Shown here: in pieces, positions 8,883 through 18,758 of the stretch
Layout: every line of letters begins with the position of its first letter
How positions within the stretch are numbered: position 1 is the first letter of the stretch
Assembly: GCA_020403455.1 (NCBI GenBank)
Contig: JADBXP010000003.1
Coordinates: 62,001 to 126,000 of the forward strand
From: Chitinophagaceae bacterium
Lineage (GTDB): Bacteria > Bacteroidota > Bacteroidia > Chitinophagales > Chitinophagaceae
Direction: 5' to 3'
Length of the DNA: 64,000 nucleotides
Notes under the pieces: generated by a model
The model's input: only the letters and a program-made list of their open reading frames with translations
Database searches by the model: none
Told to the model about the DNA's origin: nothing
Program-made: the position numbers and the translations under genes

Positions 8883-10555
8883 TATTTTTTAACGGCATTT
8901 TTGATTTTCTTTCCTTCAGCAAGAACATCTGCTGCCTGAATTGCCTGAAAAGCATTTACAATGCCGGCAGACTTACAAAGTGCTGTCCATTCAATTGAGG
9001 CTGAATTTTTTTCTGCGCCAGGTAAGCAGGTACTGGTGCCCCTGAGGGAAGTAACTGTATTGTTCAAGACGGAAATGATTTCCGGGGCTGTCAATGTCGG
9101 GTAATAGGTTCGTATCAATGCTGCAATGCCTGCCACAATCGGACCTGAAAAACTTGTTCCGTCATGCTTGCCATAGACATTGCCTCCCGGCTGCGTAGAA
9201 TAAATCATTACGCCTGGTGCGAATAAATCTACCTGTTGACCACTATAGTTTGTAAAATCCGCTGCTAGACAAGGTCCAAAAATTCGATCGCTGCTGGCAC
9301 CCACAGTTATCAGGTTGTTGGCTGTTCTGTTCCATTTCTCTAAACGGGCATTGGGAAATTTGGTCTTCTGATCCAGGCAAAGACTTTCATTACCGGCTGA
9401 GTGTACCAGTAAGACATCGTGCTCTTCTGCATAAGCAACAGCACTGTCTACCCAATGCTTTTCAGGAGAATACGATTTGCCAAAACTCATGTTGATGATG
9501 CTGGCACCATTGTTTACTGCATAGCGAATGGCAAGTGCAATATCTTTATCATATTCATCTCCATCGGGCACCACCCGCAATATCATCAATTGAACCTGGT
9601 CTGCAACTCCGTCAATACCTATACCATTGTTTCTCACGGCGCCTATGAGGCCGGCCACATGGGTTCCATGCATGGCTCCTTCCAGGTCTGCCATTACATC
9701 ATTGTTCCCGTAGAGTGTATCTAGTGGGTTGAAGTAATCATCTTGAACAATGGTTGGTCTTCCATCATTGGGGGGAGATGTTCTTTCTGCTGAATCAGCC
9801 CGCATTTTTTCCAATTCTCTATTTATTTCACTCAGCAACTGTTGGTTGGATACCTCATTGCTGGCTTCAATGATTCGGAGAAAATTCAGGAACCCAAGTT
9901 TTGCATCCCTGCCGGCGGAGGAAGTTGGAATGAATTTTTCAAGGTCATCAATGTTGTACACCTCTTTTTTCATATCCCGCCGCAGGAAGTCATCATACTT
10001 TTTCAGCGTTCTTTGTGTCATCGCAATGAACCGCAACTGATTCTCTTCGTCAGGCGACCCCTTCATTTCTTCAGCAGTTTTTTTCCACCAATAATAGTGG
10101 GTTTTATCTTGAGATGATAATTGTTGGGTATCGATAACGAAATCCCCGAATTTGTCTTTATACCGATGGAAGATCCTGGCTTTTTCGCTGGATGCCTTCA
10201 ACATATTTTTCCCATCTTTTCCACCGAGAAAATTCCATCCAAATACATCGTCTACATAACCGTTTTTATCATCATCAATTCCATTACCCGGAATTTCACG
10301 CCGATTGCGCCACAAATTTTTTCTTAGGTCTTCATGGGTGGTATCTATGCCTGAATCTAGTATGGCTACAATAACCGGTCTGCCTTTTTTTTGTTTCGAT
10401 TGAAGGAATTGATAGGCCTTGTTCAAGGCAATTCCATAGATAGAGTCGGTTGACGGATCTTTGAAGTGCCAGTCATGATTAGACGGCTGCTGTGCCCGGG
10501 AAGCATAAAAAAAACACAGATAAATACCAGCGAGTAAAAGTTTTTTCAACGACAT
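8882..10555 (-). CDS. Secreted S8 (subtilisin-like) serine protease
   Basis: A subtilase of 557 aa with signal peptide MSLKKLLLAGIYLCFFYASR ending at AQ. The catalytic triad is complete: Asp67 in VAILDSGID, His296 in HGTHVAG and Ser468 in GTSFSGP, with oxyanion Asn389 in HSAGNES. About 200 residues of insert separate the Asp and His blocks. There is no C-terminal sorting domain. The start is placed at the ATG at 10555, not the upstream in-frame codon at 10606, because the signal peptide begins there. It is coupled to the downstream DinB gene by a TAATG overlap. Confidence 0.92.
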   Translation of the reverse strand: MSLKKLLLAGIYLCFFYASRAQQPSNHDWHFKDPSTDSIYGIALNKAYQFLQSKQKKGRPVIVAILDSGIDTTHEDLRKNLWRNRREIPGNGIDDDKNGYVDDVFGWNFLGGKDGKNMLKASSEKARIFHRYKDKFGDFVIDTQQLSSQDKTHYYWWKKTAEEMKGSPDEENQLRFIAMTQRTLKKYDDFLRRDMKKEVYNIDDLEKFIPTSSAGRDAKLGFLNFLRIIEASNEVSNQQLLSEINRELEKMRADSAERTSPPNDGRPTIVQDDYFNPLDTLYGNNDVMADLEGAMHGTHVAGLIGAVRNNGIGIDGVADQVQLMILRVVPDGDEYDKDIALAIRYAVNNGASIINMSFGKSYSPEKHWVDSAVAYAEEHDVLLVHSAGNESLCLDQKTKFPNARLEKWNRTANNLITVGASSDRIFGPCLAADFTNYSGQQVDLFAPGVMIYSTQPGGNVYGKHDGTSFSGPIVAGIAALIRTYYPTLTAPEIISVLNNTVTSLRGTSTCLPGAEKNSASIEWTALCKSAGIVNAFQAIQAADVLAEGKKIKNAVKK

Positions 10556-10651
10556 GAAGCTTGGTTCAGCAACAAAAATGGGGAAAGAGCCCTTTACAGC
10601 CCTCAATCCTCCGAGATTTTAAGAAAACCTTATCAAGTAAACAGCGTACAA

Positions 10652-12184
10652 TTATTCATCTCCGAGAGAAAACTGAATGCCCTGTGCCAAGGGAAGTTGG
10701 CTTCCCCAGTTGATGGTATTGGTCTGCCTGCGCATATAAGCTTTCCAGGAGTCGCTACCACTTTCCCTTCCTCCGCCGGTTTCTTTCTCACCTCCAAAGG
10801 CACCTCCGATTTCAGCACCGCTGGTGCCAATATTCACATTCGCAATACCACAGTCACTGCCATTGACACCCAGGAATGTTTCAGCCTCCCGGAGGTGCAG
10901 GGTGATGATGGCAGAAGACAGCCCCTGTGGTACGGCATTCTGAATTGCAATGGCTTCTTCCAGTTCACGGTACTTCATGATGTATAAAATAGGTGCGAAT
11001 GTTTCATGCTGCACAATCGGCATATCGGGTGTTACTTCTGCCACACAGGGTTGAACATAACATCCGCTTTCGTAACCGGTTCCTTCCAATACCTTTCCTT
11101 CCACAATGAATTTCCCGCCGGAAGCCTTGCATTGTTCAATAGCTGAGAGATACTGCTCAACCGCCTGCCGGTCAATCAATGGTCCGACATGATTGGCAGC
11201 ATCTAAAGGATCTCCGATTTTTATCTGTTGATAGGCACTGATCAATTTATTTTTAAACTGCTCATATACTGATTCATGAATGATCAATCTTCTGGTGCTG
11301 GTACAGCGCTGGCCGGCAGTTCCTACTGCTCCAAATACACAGCCTATGAGTGCCATCGACAGATCAGCGTGTTGAGAAATGATGACAGCATTGTTGCCGC
11401 CGAGTTCTAAAATGGTTTTACCCAAACGGGCGCCTACAGCTGCTGCCAGTTCTTTTCCCATGCGGGTAGAGCCGGTAGCGGAAACCAGCGGAATTCTGGT
11501 ATCGTGACTGATGCGTTCACCGACTTCGCGTCCACCTTGAACAAGACAATTTACTCCTTCCGGTACGCCATTTTTTTCAAATACTGTGGCAACAATTTTT
11601 TGCACGGCAACAGAACAGAGCGGAGTTTTTTCACTCGGCTTCCAAATCGTAACATTTCCGCAAACCCATGCCAGGGCTGAATTCCATGACCAAACTGCTA
11701 CGGGGAAATTAAATGCAGAAATGATTCCCACAATCCCCAATGGATGCCATTGCTCATACATGCGATGGGTAGGTCTTTCACTGTGCATGGTCAATCCATA
11801 CAACTGTCTCGACAATCCAACAGCAAAGTCACAGATATCAATCATTTCCTGCACTTCTCCCCAGCCCTCCTGTAAACTTTTACCCATTTCATAACTTACC
11901 AGTCTTCCCAGTTGATCTTTGTGGGCGCGCAGGGCATCTCCAATTTGTCGTACAATTTCTCCCCGACGAGGTGCCGGCCAATTTCTCCACTGAAGAAAGG
12001 CTGACTGCGCCTGAGCTATGATGGTCTCGTAGGTCGATTCGTCTGCTTCTGTAACTGATCCGATAACAGTACCGTCTACCGGAGAAGAACTGATTAATTC
12101 ACGTCCCTTGCCGGGAATAAATACAGAACCGGTCGAGTTGCCCGATTGGAGTTTTTCAATACCCAATTCATGGAGAAATTGCAT
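10652..12184 (-). CDS. Aldehyde dehydrogenase, ALDH7 / aminoadipate-semialdehyde type
   Basis: An NAD(P)-dependent aldehyde dehydrogenase of 510 aa. The catalytic Cys294 lies in GTAGQRCTSTRR and the general base Glu260 in LELGGNN. The C-terminal blocks GSDCGIANVNIGTSGAEIGGAFGG, ETGGGRESGSDSWKAYMRR and LPLAQGIQF are characteristic of ALDH7 (antiquitin/AmaB), which oxidises alpha-aminoadipic semialdehyde in lysine breakdown. That substrate is inferred from family resemblance. The ATG at 12184 is chosen because the family N-terminus (MQFLHELGIE) starts there. No other lysine-degradation gene is adjacent. Confidence 0.92.
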   Translation of the reverse strand: MQFLHELGIEKLQSGNSTGSVFIPGKGRELISSSPVDGTVIGSVTEADESTYETIIAQAQSAFLQWRNWPAPRRGEIVRQIGDALRAHKDQLGRLVSYEMGKSLQEGWGEVQEMIDICDFAVGLSRQLYGLTMHSERPTHRMYEQWHPLGIVGIISAFNFPVAVWSWNSALAWVCGNVTIWKPSEKTPLCSVAVQKIVATVFEKNGVPEGVNCLVQGGREVGERISHDTRIPLVSATGSTRMGKELAAAVGARLGKTILELGGNNAVIISQHADLSMALIGCVFGAVGTAGQRCTSTRRLIIHESVYEQFKNKLISAYQQIKIGDPLDAANHVGPLIDRQAVEQYLSAIEQCKASGGKFIVEGKVLEGTGYESGCYVQPCVAEVTPDMPIVQHETFAPILYIMKYRELEEAIAIQNAVPQGLSSAIITLHLREAETFLGVNGSDCGIANVNIGTSGAEIGGAFGGEKETGGGRESGSDSWKAYMRRQTNTINWGSQLPLAQGIQFSLGDE

Positions 12185-12264
12185 AATTAAGAATTTGCTG
12201 CAAAGTTCAGCAAAAAACAAATGCAAAATGAAGGAGTTATCGACCGGGATAAATAGTAACCAGA

Positions 12265-12957
12265 TTACCGGGATAGCTGCATCAGTTGGTCATAAACATG
12301 CGTATAGCTGCTTCCAATGGGAATCTCTTTTCCTTTTACCCACAATTTAGTCTTACTGAATTTATCAACTTTTGCAACGGGTACAATAAACGAGCGGTGC
12401 ACACGAATAAAATCTCTGGTAGGAAGTTTTTCAGCAATGTTTTTTAAAGTCATCAGGGTCAGAACCGGATTCGGGGGAATGTAAATCTTGATATAGTCAT
12501 CTAATGCCTCAATGAGATCTATGTCCTTCAGGTTGATCTTCATGATTTCGTAATTCACCTTCACGAAAATCGAATTCATTTGAAGTTCCTGCGAACTGAG
12601 GAATTCAATGTATTCTTTGGCTTTATAGCATGCTTTGAGAAAGCGATCGTATTCAAAAGGTTTAAGTAAATAATCCACTGCGTCAACATTGAATCCATCG
12701 ACTGCATAATCTTTGAACGCAGTCGTAAAAATCACCGGTGGCTTTTTGGTAAGATTTTTATAGAATTGTACCCCATTGATGTCGGGCATCTGTATATCTA
12801 GGAATAACAAATCTACATTGTTTTCTGCAAGATATGTTTGGGCCTCATCTGTATTGGTAAAGGTTTTAGCCAAATGCAGGAATGAGATGCGCTGGCAATA
12901 TTCAGCCACCAATTGTAGCGCAAGTGGCTCGTCATCTATGGCAATGCAATGAATCAT
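12265..12957 (-). CDS. LytTR-family response regulator
   Basis: A two-domain transcription regulator of 230 aa: a receiver domain with phospho-acceptor Asp54 in LLFLDIQMPD and conserved IDDEPLA, then a LytTR DNA-binding domain (about 130-230) with IRVHRSFIVP and the GSSYTHVY end. Its ATG overlaps the TGA of the upstream histidine kinase gene (ATGA), so the two form a translationally coupled pair. The regulated genes are unknown. Confidence 0.95.
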   Translation of the reverse strand: MIHCIAIDDEPLALQLVAEYCQRISFLHLAKTFTNTDEAQTYLAENNVDLLFLDIQMPDINGVQFYKNLTKKPPVIFTTAFKDYAVDGFNVDAVDYLLKPFEYDRFLKACYKAKEYIEFLSSQELQMNSIFVKVNYEIMKINLKDIDLIEALDDYIKIYIPPNPVLTLMTLKNIAEKLPTRDFIRVHRSFIVPVAKVDKFSKTKLWVKGKEIPIGSSYTHVYDQLMQLSR

Positions 12958-14063
12958 GCCGGATTGATTTCGAGATGAACAAAATAATGTTGATTGCGCA
13001 CTTCACAAATTAGTTGGTGGCGTTCCGGATATAACAATTCCAATCTTCGTTTAACATTGTTGATGCCGATTCCTGTCTTTTCCGGCTCCTGACCCGGAGA
13101 GGAGACGATGTAATTTTCTGCCTGAAAACTAATGCGTTGTTGGTTTGTTTTCAAAGACAAATGAATACGGGTTTCCTCCTTAGTACTTACCCCATATTTA
13201 AATGCATTCTCAATGAACGGGATCAGTAAAAGAGGGGCTATGCGCAATGATTCTACATCGCCTTCCACCTTGAATTGAACATTCACTTTGTCGGTCAATC
13301 GTACCTGTTGTAATTCGATATAATTGTTAATGAATTCAACTTCTTTGCTCAGGGGAACATCATCATGCTGGGTCTCGGTGAGAATGTATCGCATGATCTG
13401 AGATAGCTTCATAACAGAGGGAGCCGTCTTATCACTTTTTACCACCGCCAGAGAATAGATATTGTTAAGTGTATTGAAGAAAAAATGGGGATTAATTTGA
13501 GACTTTAAAAAGGAAAGTTCTGTGTTCAGTTTTTCATTCTCCGTTTCCTTCCTGTTTTGCTCTGTCTTTAACCACCTTTGTATCATGGAGAGACAGGTGC
13601 CTACTGTAAAGACCAACAGAAACAACACAGTATTGTATCTGTTCGCATAAGGTCTGCGGCCTTCCGGACCATACATAGATCGACCTTTGAAGGCAGGATT
13701 GCGGATGAACTCACGGTTTTCCGGTGCTACATATTCGGGAACGGCAATCATATTGGCCAATGACCGGGGTACGTATAAAAAAACCAGTAAGCAGACCAAA
13801 ATGGATAAGCAGTACCACCACCATTTTTCTTTTACCAGCAACCTTGGAACCAAGACCAGCGTGTTGAGATAATAGAAGATAACCAGAAAAATATTGTTGG
13901 AAACTATGGTTGCCAGCTGGTGGTCACTCATGCTGAAATCACGCAAACGCGGAAAGAAAACAAGGTAGGGGAGGGCAAAAAAACAACTCCATACCGCCAC
14001 ATGCGTTATGATCAATAATAAAACCCGGTTGTTCTTTACGGGTAGATCCAAGGGTTTTGCCAT
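12954..14063 (-). CDS. LytS/YehU-type sensor histidine kinase
   Basis: A membrane kinase of 369 aa with four hydrophobic segments (about 14-37, 52-73, 82-98, 145-161), then a His_kinase domain. The phospho-acceptor His193 is in SQINPHFFFNTLNNIYSL, the N box is PFIENAFKYGVS and the G box is GIGINNVKRRLELLYP. There is no periplasmic sensor domain, as is common for this Bacteroidota group. It partners with the overlapping LytTR regulator. A TAATTTTG box lies 5 nt before the ATG. Confidence 0.94.
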   Translation of the reverse strand: MAKPLDLPVKNNRVLLLIITHVAVWSCFFALPYLVFFPRLRDFSMSDHQLATIVSNNIFLVIFYYLNTLVLVPRLLVKEKWWWYCLSILVCLLVFLYVPRSLANMIAVPEYVAPENREFIRNPAFKGRSMYGPEGRRPYANRYNTVLFLLVFTVGTCLSMIQRWLKTEQNRKETENEKLNTELSFLKSQINPHFFFNTLNNIYSLAVVKSDKTAPSVMKLSQIMRYILTETQHDDVPLSKEVEFINNYIELQQVRLTDKVNVQFKVEGDVESLRIAPLLLIPFIENAFKYGVSTKEETRIHLSLKTNQQRISFQAENYIVSSPGQEPEKTGIGINNVKRRLELLYPERHQLICEVRNQHYFVHLEINPA

Positions 14064-14068
14064 ACGCT

Positions 14069-14076
14069 CAAAATTA
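14069..14076 (-). promoter_or_regulatory. -7 box TAATTTTG ending 5 nt before the histidine kinase ATG
   Basis: Exact TAnnTTTG match on the minus strand with spacer AGCGT before the ATG at 14063. It is a candidate leaderless promoter for the kinase/regulator pair. Confidence 0.45.
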
Positions 14077-14149
14077 TCTAAAACGATTCAGTAGCGAAAA
14101 GAATTGGGTGAATCGGGTACTCTTGTCGGTAAATACAATTCAGTTTCCC

Positions 14150-15052
14150 TTAGCCCGCCGGCTGAACCTTGGGATGTAACTCTTCGTAGAGGTGCTGGAT
14201 GAGTCCGTCTGCAAGACCGATTTTGGGAACATAGATCTCATCGGAATCAGCCCAACGCAATACATTGATATAAATCAACAGTGCAGGTACTATCACATCA
14301 GCCCTATCTGCCCGTAGGTTATAGATTTTAATCCGGTCTTCCAGTTTGTAGCTGGATAGCTCTTTATAATAATCTTTCAATAGATCGATGGTAAGAGGTC
14401 TTCCATCTTTTTTCTTGCTAAGAGAAAAAATCTTGTTGATGTTTCCCCCGGTTCCGATGGCAGCAATTTTTTTGTACCCCCTGGTTTTTACCTTGATGGT
14501 ATCTTTCATCAGGTCCCACTGTTCTTCTGAAACCAGGTCTTTCAGCAAGCGAATGGTTCCGATGTTGAATGACTCTTTGAAGATGAGTTTTCCATCTGCA
14601 AAAAAAGTCAACTCAGTACTTCCTCCTCCTACATCTATGTACAAGTAACTGTGGTCTGTATCCATGTTTTCAGCTACATGGTTTTCATAAATGATTGATG
14701 CTTCCAGTTCACCACTAATGATTTCAATTTCAAGTCCGGTTTCCATCTTCACCTTTCTGATAATGTCACTGCTGTTAGCGGCATCCCGCATGGCACTGGT
14801 TGCACACACGATAACTTGTTTCACCCCATACGCATTGATCAGGTGGCTATAAGCTTTCATGGTTTGTAAAAGCATACCTCTTTTCTCTTTCGAGATTTCC
14901 CCTTTTTCAAAAACATCAAACCCCAACCGCAGGGGTACCCTTACAAGATTGAGCTTGTTGAATCGAACACCCGATGTCTCTTTGTCGGTTACTGCTTCTG
15001 CAATTAACAAACGGGCTGCATTGCTTCCAATATCGATGGCTGCGAGTCTCAT
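14150..15052 (-). CDS. ppx: Exopolyphosphatase / guanosine pentaphosphatase (Ppx/GppA family)
   Basis: An ASKHA-fold phosphatase of 300 aa that trims inorganic polyphosphate or pppGpp. Visible motifs are AAIDIGSNAARLLIAE at the N-terminus, the CATSAMRDA block, and YIDVGGGSTELTFF. It is the short form, lacking the C-terminal HD-like domain of E. coli Ppx. Its ATG overlaps the TGA of ppk1 (ATGA), so synthesis and breakdown of polyphosphate are encoded in one coupled unit. Confidence 0.93.
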   Translation of the reverse strand: MRLAAIDIGSNAARLLIAEAVTDKETSGVRFNKLNLVRVPLRLGFDVFEKGEISKEKRGMLLQTMKAYSHLINAYGVKQVIVCATSAMRDAANSSDIIRKVKMETGLEIEIISGELEASIIYENHVAENMDTDHSYLYIDVGGGSTELTFFADGKLIFKESFNIGTIRLLKDLVSEEQWDLMKDTIKVKTRGYKKIAAIGTGGNINKIFSLSKKKDGRPLTIDLLKDYYKELSSYKLEDRIKIYNLRADRADVIVPALLIYINVLRWADSDEIYVPKIGLADGLIQHLYEELHPKVQPAG

Positions 15053-17133
15053 GAACCGGATTGATTTTTCTGTCGCAGGTATTTGTAGATCTCTACTTGT
15101 GAGCGACAGGGTTTTTTCCGGTCGGAAGGTACATAGTTGTTCGTTAAATGTACATCTAGCATCCTCGCTTTTACATTGTCTCTTAATTGAATGTGGATAA
15201 TCTCTTTTATTTCCCGGGCCAGATCGGGGTTAAAGATTGGTATGGCTGCTTCAACACGGTGATCGAGGTTCCTCACCATCCAGTCCGCACTCGAGAGGTA
15301 TACTTTTTCAGTACCCTGGTTATGAAAAATCATTACCCGGGCATGTTCCAGGTATTCATCTACAATGCTGATCGCCTTCAGTGGGTAAGCCATTTTTTTG
15401 GGAGTAACCAAGGGACAATAGATTCCCCGGATGATGAGTTGAACGTCTACTCCCACTTTGGCCGCCTCGTGCAGTCGCAGCACAAGTTCCTGGTCGTTGA
15501 GTGAATTCAATTTTAGTAGGATGGCAGCGGGTTTTCCGGCTTTCGCCTGTCTTATCTCCCGGTTGATGTTGGCCAACATCTCTCTTCTCATTCGAATTGG
15601 AGAAACCAACAGCGTCTTGCACAGTCTCAATTCACCCATGCCGGCCCGCCAATTTTCCAGGTACTTAAAAATATGGTTGATGTCTGCCATCACCCGTCGG
15701 TCTGCAGTCAGCAAACAATGGTCACCATAGACCCTAGCCGTTTTTTCATGCAGGTTACCGGTGCTAACAAATCCATATTGTATGGTCTTATTGCCTGAAC
15801 GTTTTTTGATGATGCCCAGCTTGGCATGGATCTTCATGTTGGGAACACCCAACAACACTTTTACCCCCTCTTCTTCCAACACTTTTTTCCATTCCAAGTT
15901 GTTCTCTTCATCGAATCTTGCTTTCAGTTCCAGCATAACCACTACCTCCTTGCCATTTCTGGCTGCATTGATCAGGGCATGAATTACTTTAGATTGTGAT
16001 GCCAATCTGTAGGCGGTAATTTTAATGCTCGTCACTTCCGGATCCATAGCAGATTCGCGCAGCAGATCTATCAGTGAATTAAAACTGTGATAGGGAAAGT
16101 GCAACATCACATCTTTCTTTACAATCACATCAGTTACACGTAGTGAACGGGATAATTCCGGATGAATAAATGAGCCGGGCCTCGAACGAACAGCATCTTT
16201 TAATACAGGAGGAAAATCCATGAAGTGCCGGAAGTTGTGAATGCGGCCGCCCGGAATGATATTGCTCTTTTTTCCGAGCCTGAGTCGCCTGATGAGATAT
16301 TCCAGCAGTGCAGCATCCATCTCTTTGTCATACACAAAACGAACCGGTTTTCCCTTCCGCCTGTTCTTGATTCCTTTTTCAATTTTTTCTACAAAAGTGG
16401 TGCTGATATCATTGTCAATGTCTAATTCAGCGTCTTTGGTGACTTTGAAGATATAAGACTCAAAAGTATCGTAACCAAAGTAAGAGAAAATTTGTGGCAG
16501 GTTGTAACGTATCACATCCTCCAGCAAAATAATTGATTGTCTGCCCTGACTGGAAGGCAGCAACAAGAATCGGTTGATGGATTGAGTGGGAATCTCGATC
16601 AGAGCGTATTGGTTCTTGTAGGCAGTAGCTTTTTTCTTCATGATGACCGCCAGGTAGATACTCTTATCGCGGAGATAAGGCATCTGCGGCAGACTTTGAA
16701 TCATGAGGGGAATAATATTCGATCGAACCTCTTCTTCAAAGAATTTCTTAACGTACTCTCTCTGCTCACTGCTAAGGTGTTTCTCATCCACCAACCAGAC
16801 ATTTTGTTTTTTTAGTTCTTTCAGAATGCCGGTCCATATCCGGTTAAACTCATTTTGTTGCTGTAATACAATTGTTTGAATGTCTTGCAGGATGTGTTGG
16901 GGATCATGCTCCATGTGGATATTGATCTTCTTGTGCCAACTGCGCAATTCAATCATTCTCTTCAGGGTGGCTACTCTCACCCGAAAGAACTCATCGCTGT
17001 TGTTAGAAAAAATGCCTAAAAATCGAATGCGTTGTCCCAATGGTACACTCGGGTCATTGGCTTCCTGTAATACCCGCGCATTGAAACTAAGCCAACTAAT
17101 ATCGCGCGGAATAAATTGTGTTTTGTTTTTCAT
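15049..17133 (-). CDS. ppk1: Polyphosphate kinase 1
   Basis: It polymerises inorganic polyphosphate from ATP. Length 694 aa is normal for PPK1. The N-terminal block IPRDISWLSFNARVLQEA, the middle ITAYRLASQSKVIHALINAARNGKEVVV region and the catalytic His436 in PNMKIHAKLGII mark the family; a second phospholipase-D-like half follows. It lies first in a two-gene operon with ppx, behind a TAACTTTG -7 box 20 nt before the ATG. Confidence 0.97.
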   Translation of the reverse strand: MKNKTQFIPRDISWLSFNARVLQEANDPSVPLGQRIRFLGIFSNNSDEFFRVRVATLKRMIELRSWHKKINIHMEHDPQHILQDIQTIVLQQQNEFNRIWTGILKELKKQNVWLVDEKHLSSEQREYVKKFFEEEVRSNIIPLMIQSLPQMPYLRDKSIYLAVIMKKKATAYKNQYALIEIPTQSINRFLLLPSSQGRQSIILLEDVIRYNLPQIFSYFGYDTFESYIFKVTKDAELDIDNDISTTFVEKIEKGIKNRRKGKPVRFVYDKEMDAALLEYLIRRLRLGKKSNIIPGGRIHNFRHFMDFPPVLKDAVRSRPGSFIHPELSRSLRVTDVIVKKDVMLHFPYHSFNSLIDLLRESAMDPEVTSIKITAYRLASQSKVIHALINAARNGKEVVVMLELKARFDEENNLEWKKVLEEEGVKVLLGVPNMKIHAKLGIIKKRSGNKTIQYGFVSTGNLHEKTARVYGDHCLLTADRRVMADINHIFKYLENWRAGMGELRLCKTLLVSPIRMRREMLANINREIRQAKAGKPAAILLKLNSLNDQELVLRLHEAAKVGVDVQLIIRGIYCPLVTPKKMAYPLKAISIVDEYLEHARVMIFHNQGTEKVYLSSADWMVRNLDHRVEAAIPIFNPDLAREIKEIIHIQLRDNVKARMLDVHLTNNYVPSDRKKPCRSQVEIYKYLRQKNQSGS

Positions 17134-17153
17134 CCAATTGTTGGTATGCTATT

Positions 17154-17161
17154 CAAAGTTA
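17154..17161 (-). promoter_or_regulatory. -7 box TAACTTTG for ppk1-ppx
   Basis: Perfect TAnnTTTG on the minus strand, 20 nt upstream of the ppk1 ATG, in the 71-nt gap after rfaE2. Confidence 0.6.
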
Positions 17162-17204
17162 CTAACACCCTTAGGGCTGTTAAGGTTAACTTATTGTATC
17201 CGGT

Positions 17205-17702
17205 TCAGGAAAGTGATGTTTTGATGCGTTGAATCAATCCGGTAGTTGAAAATCCTTCCACCAAAGGGTTGATTACCACCTTTCCGCCCCTGGCGATAAC
17301 CTCTTGTGCACCTACTACCTGATCGGGCTGGTAATCCCCACCCTTGACCAATACATCCGGTTCTAACAATTGGATGAGTTGTAGCGGAGTAGATTCATTA
17401 AAAATTACAACGGCATCTACCATAATCAGCGATGCCAACATCAAAGCCCTACTTTGTTCATGGTTGATGGGTCTTTCGGGGCCTTTCAGCGAGCGGGTGC
17501 TGCTATCGCTGTTTAGGCCAACAATAAGATAATCAGCTTCTTTGGCGGCAGAGGAAAGAGAAAAGATATGTCCTTCATGGAGGATATCGAAACAACCATT
17601 GGTGAATGCGATGGTCTTTCCTTTCATCTTCCAGCCATAGGCCTGGTGCACCAATTGCTCAGGCAATATTATTTTCTGCCGGATGGCTTCTACTGTTTTC
17701 AT
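17205..17702 (-). CDS. rfaE2: D-glycero-beta-D-manno-heptose 1-phosphate adenylyltransferase domain protein
   Basis: A stand-alone nucleotidyltransferase of 165 aa equal to the C-terminal domain of HldE. It activates heptose 1-phosphate with ATP for lipopolysaccharide core assembly. The TNGCFDILHEGHI block holds the HxGH signature at 42-45; the C-terminus has VKGGDYQPDQVVG and FSTTGLIQRI. I start it at the ATG at 17702, which matches the family length; the frame is open further upstream inside the flippase gene. It overlaps the end of that gene by 44 nt. The other heptose genes are not in the window, so the substrate is by family. Confidence 0.9.
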   Translation of the reverse strand: MKTVEAIRQKIILPEQLVHQAYGWKMKGKTIAFTNGCFDILHEGHIFSLSSAAKEADYLIVGLNSDSSTRSLKGPERPINHEQSRALMLASLIMVDAVVIFNESTPLQLIQLLEPDVLVKGGDYQPDQVVGAQEVIARGGKVVINPLVEGFSTTGLIQRIKTSLS

Positions 17703-18696
17703 GTTGTCGTTTTTTATTATAAATGGGAAGTGCCAGCAAACAAATGCCCCCAACCAGCACCACGATCAAAACCTGAGCAAACCATTGTAAAGTTCCATTG
17801 GCCACGCCCATGGCATACTCCACCCCATTCTGTTCTACTACCAATGCCAGTAAAAAAGCATAGGCGCCGATACCACCGGGCGTTATGATCATCCCGATAC
17901 TGGCAAATGCAAGTCCGCTCACCGCAACCTGAAATCCCAATTGATCGGTTCCGGCAGTGGCATAAAAACCCATCCAAGTTCCGGCAATGTATAACACCCA
18001 AATGGCAACAGTATAAAAAAAGAACAGTTTCTTTTGCTTGATTTTTCCGGCACTGATCAATCCTTCCCACACCCCCCGTAATAAGCCGGCAATTTTTTGC
18101 ACCAATGCTTTTCCTCTACCCGTATAAAAAACCCATGCCAACCAGGTACCCATGATTACAATTGCAATGAGTACTATCCATCCTCCCCAACCTCCGGTCT
18201 TATCGGTATTTCCTTGCATGCCGGTTATGTTGGCATAACTTCCGGTAACCACATCAAATTGTAACAACAAGGCAAGTAAAAAAACCGCGAGCAAACTGAT
18301 CACATCAAAAGCTCTCTCCGCCACTATCGTACCTAACACCCTTTCCACGGGTACTTTTTCATACCTGGAAAGGAGGGTACATTTTAAAACCTCCCCTAAT
18401 CTGGGCACTGCTAAATTGGCGAGATACCCGATCATCACTGCAAAAAAACTATTCAGGAAGGAAGGTCTGTATCCCATGGGTTCCATCAATAGTTTCCAGC
18501 GCAGCGTCCGTAAAATATGACTGGTAGTTAGCAAAAAGAAAACAGGAATGATGAGCCAGTAACGAGCAGATTGCAGGGAGGTTTTGAATTTACTCCATTC
18601 GCTGTCCGGAATCTCATGTAAACTCCACCACACCAAAAAGATACCCAGTCCCAGAAAAAAACCATATTGAAGAAGGGGTAGTAAAACTTTTTTCAT
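17659..18696 (-). CDS. Flippase-like integral membrane protein (lysylphosphatidylglycerol synthase TM domain, UPF0104)
   Basis: A 345-aa polytopic membrane protein with about eight hydrophobic segments, ending in a basic tail. The AVMIGYLANLAVPRLGEVLKCTLLSRYE block and the later ITPGGIGAYAFLLALVVEQNGV block are the conserved signatures of the lysylphosphatidylglycerol synthase TM / AglD-like family. The family is thought to flip lipids or polyprenyl-linked glycans; this member lacks the aminoacyl-transferase domain. A TACCTTTA box lies upstream. Its overlap with rfaE2 suggests an envelope-lipid operon. Confidence 0.87.
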   Translation of the reverse strand: MKKVLLPLLQYGFFLGLGIFLVWWSLHEIPDSEWSKFKTSLQSARYWLIIPVFFLLTTSHILRTLRWKLLMEPMGYRPSFLNSFFAVMIGYLANLAVPRLGEVLKCTLLSRYEKVPVERVLGTIVAERAFDVISLLAVFLLALLLQFDVVTGSYANITGMQGNTDKTGGWGGWIVLIAIVIMGTWLAWVFYTGRGKALVQKIAGLLRGVWEGLISAGKIKQKKLFFFYTVAIWVLYIAGTWMGFYATAGTDQLGFQVAVSGLAFASIGMIITPGGIGAYAFLLALVVEQNGVEYAMGVANGTLQWFAQVLIVVLVGGICLLALPIYNKKRQHENSRSHPAENNIA

Positions 18697-18750
18697 GATA
18701 GATAGCTTTCATCGGCAATTGCCCGGAATATGCATCATTTAATTAATAGA

Positions 18751-18758
18751 TAAAGGTA
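18751..18758 (-). promoter_or_regulatory. -7-like box TACCTTTA for the flippase gene
   Basis: Seven of eight matches to TAnnTTTG, 54 nt before the flippase ATG on the minus strand. It lies in the 249-nt divergent gap to the GT5 gene. Confidence 0.4.
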
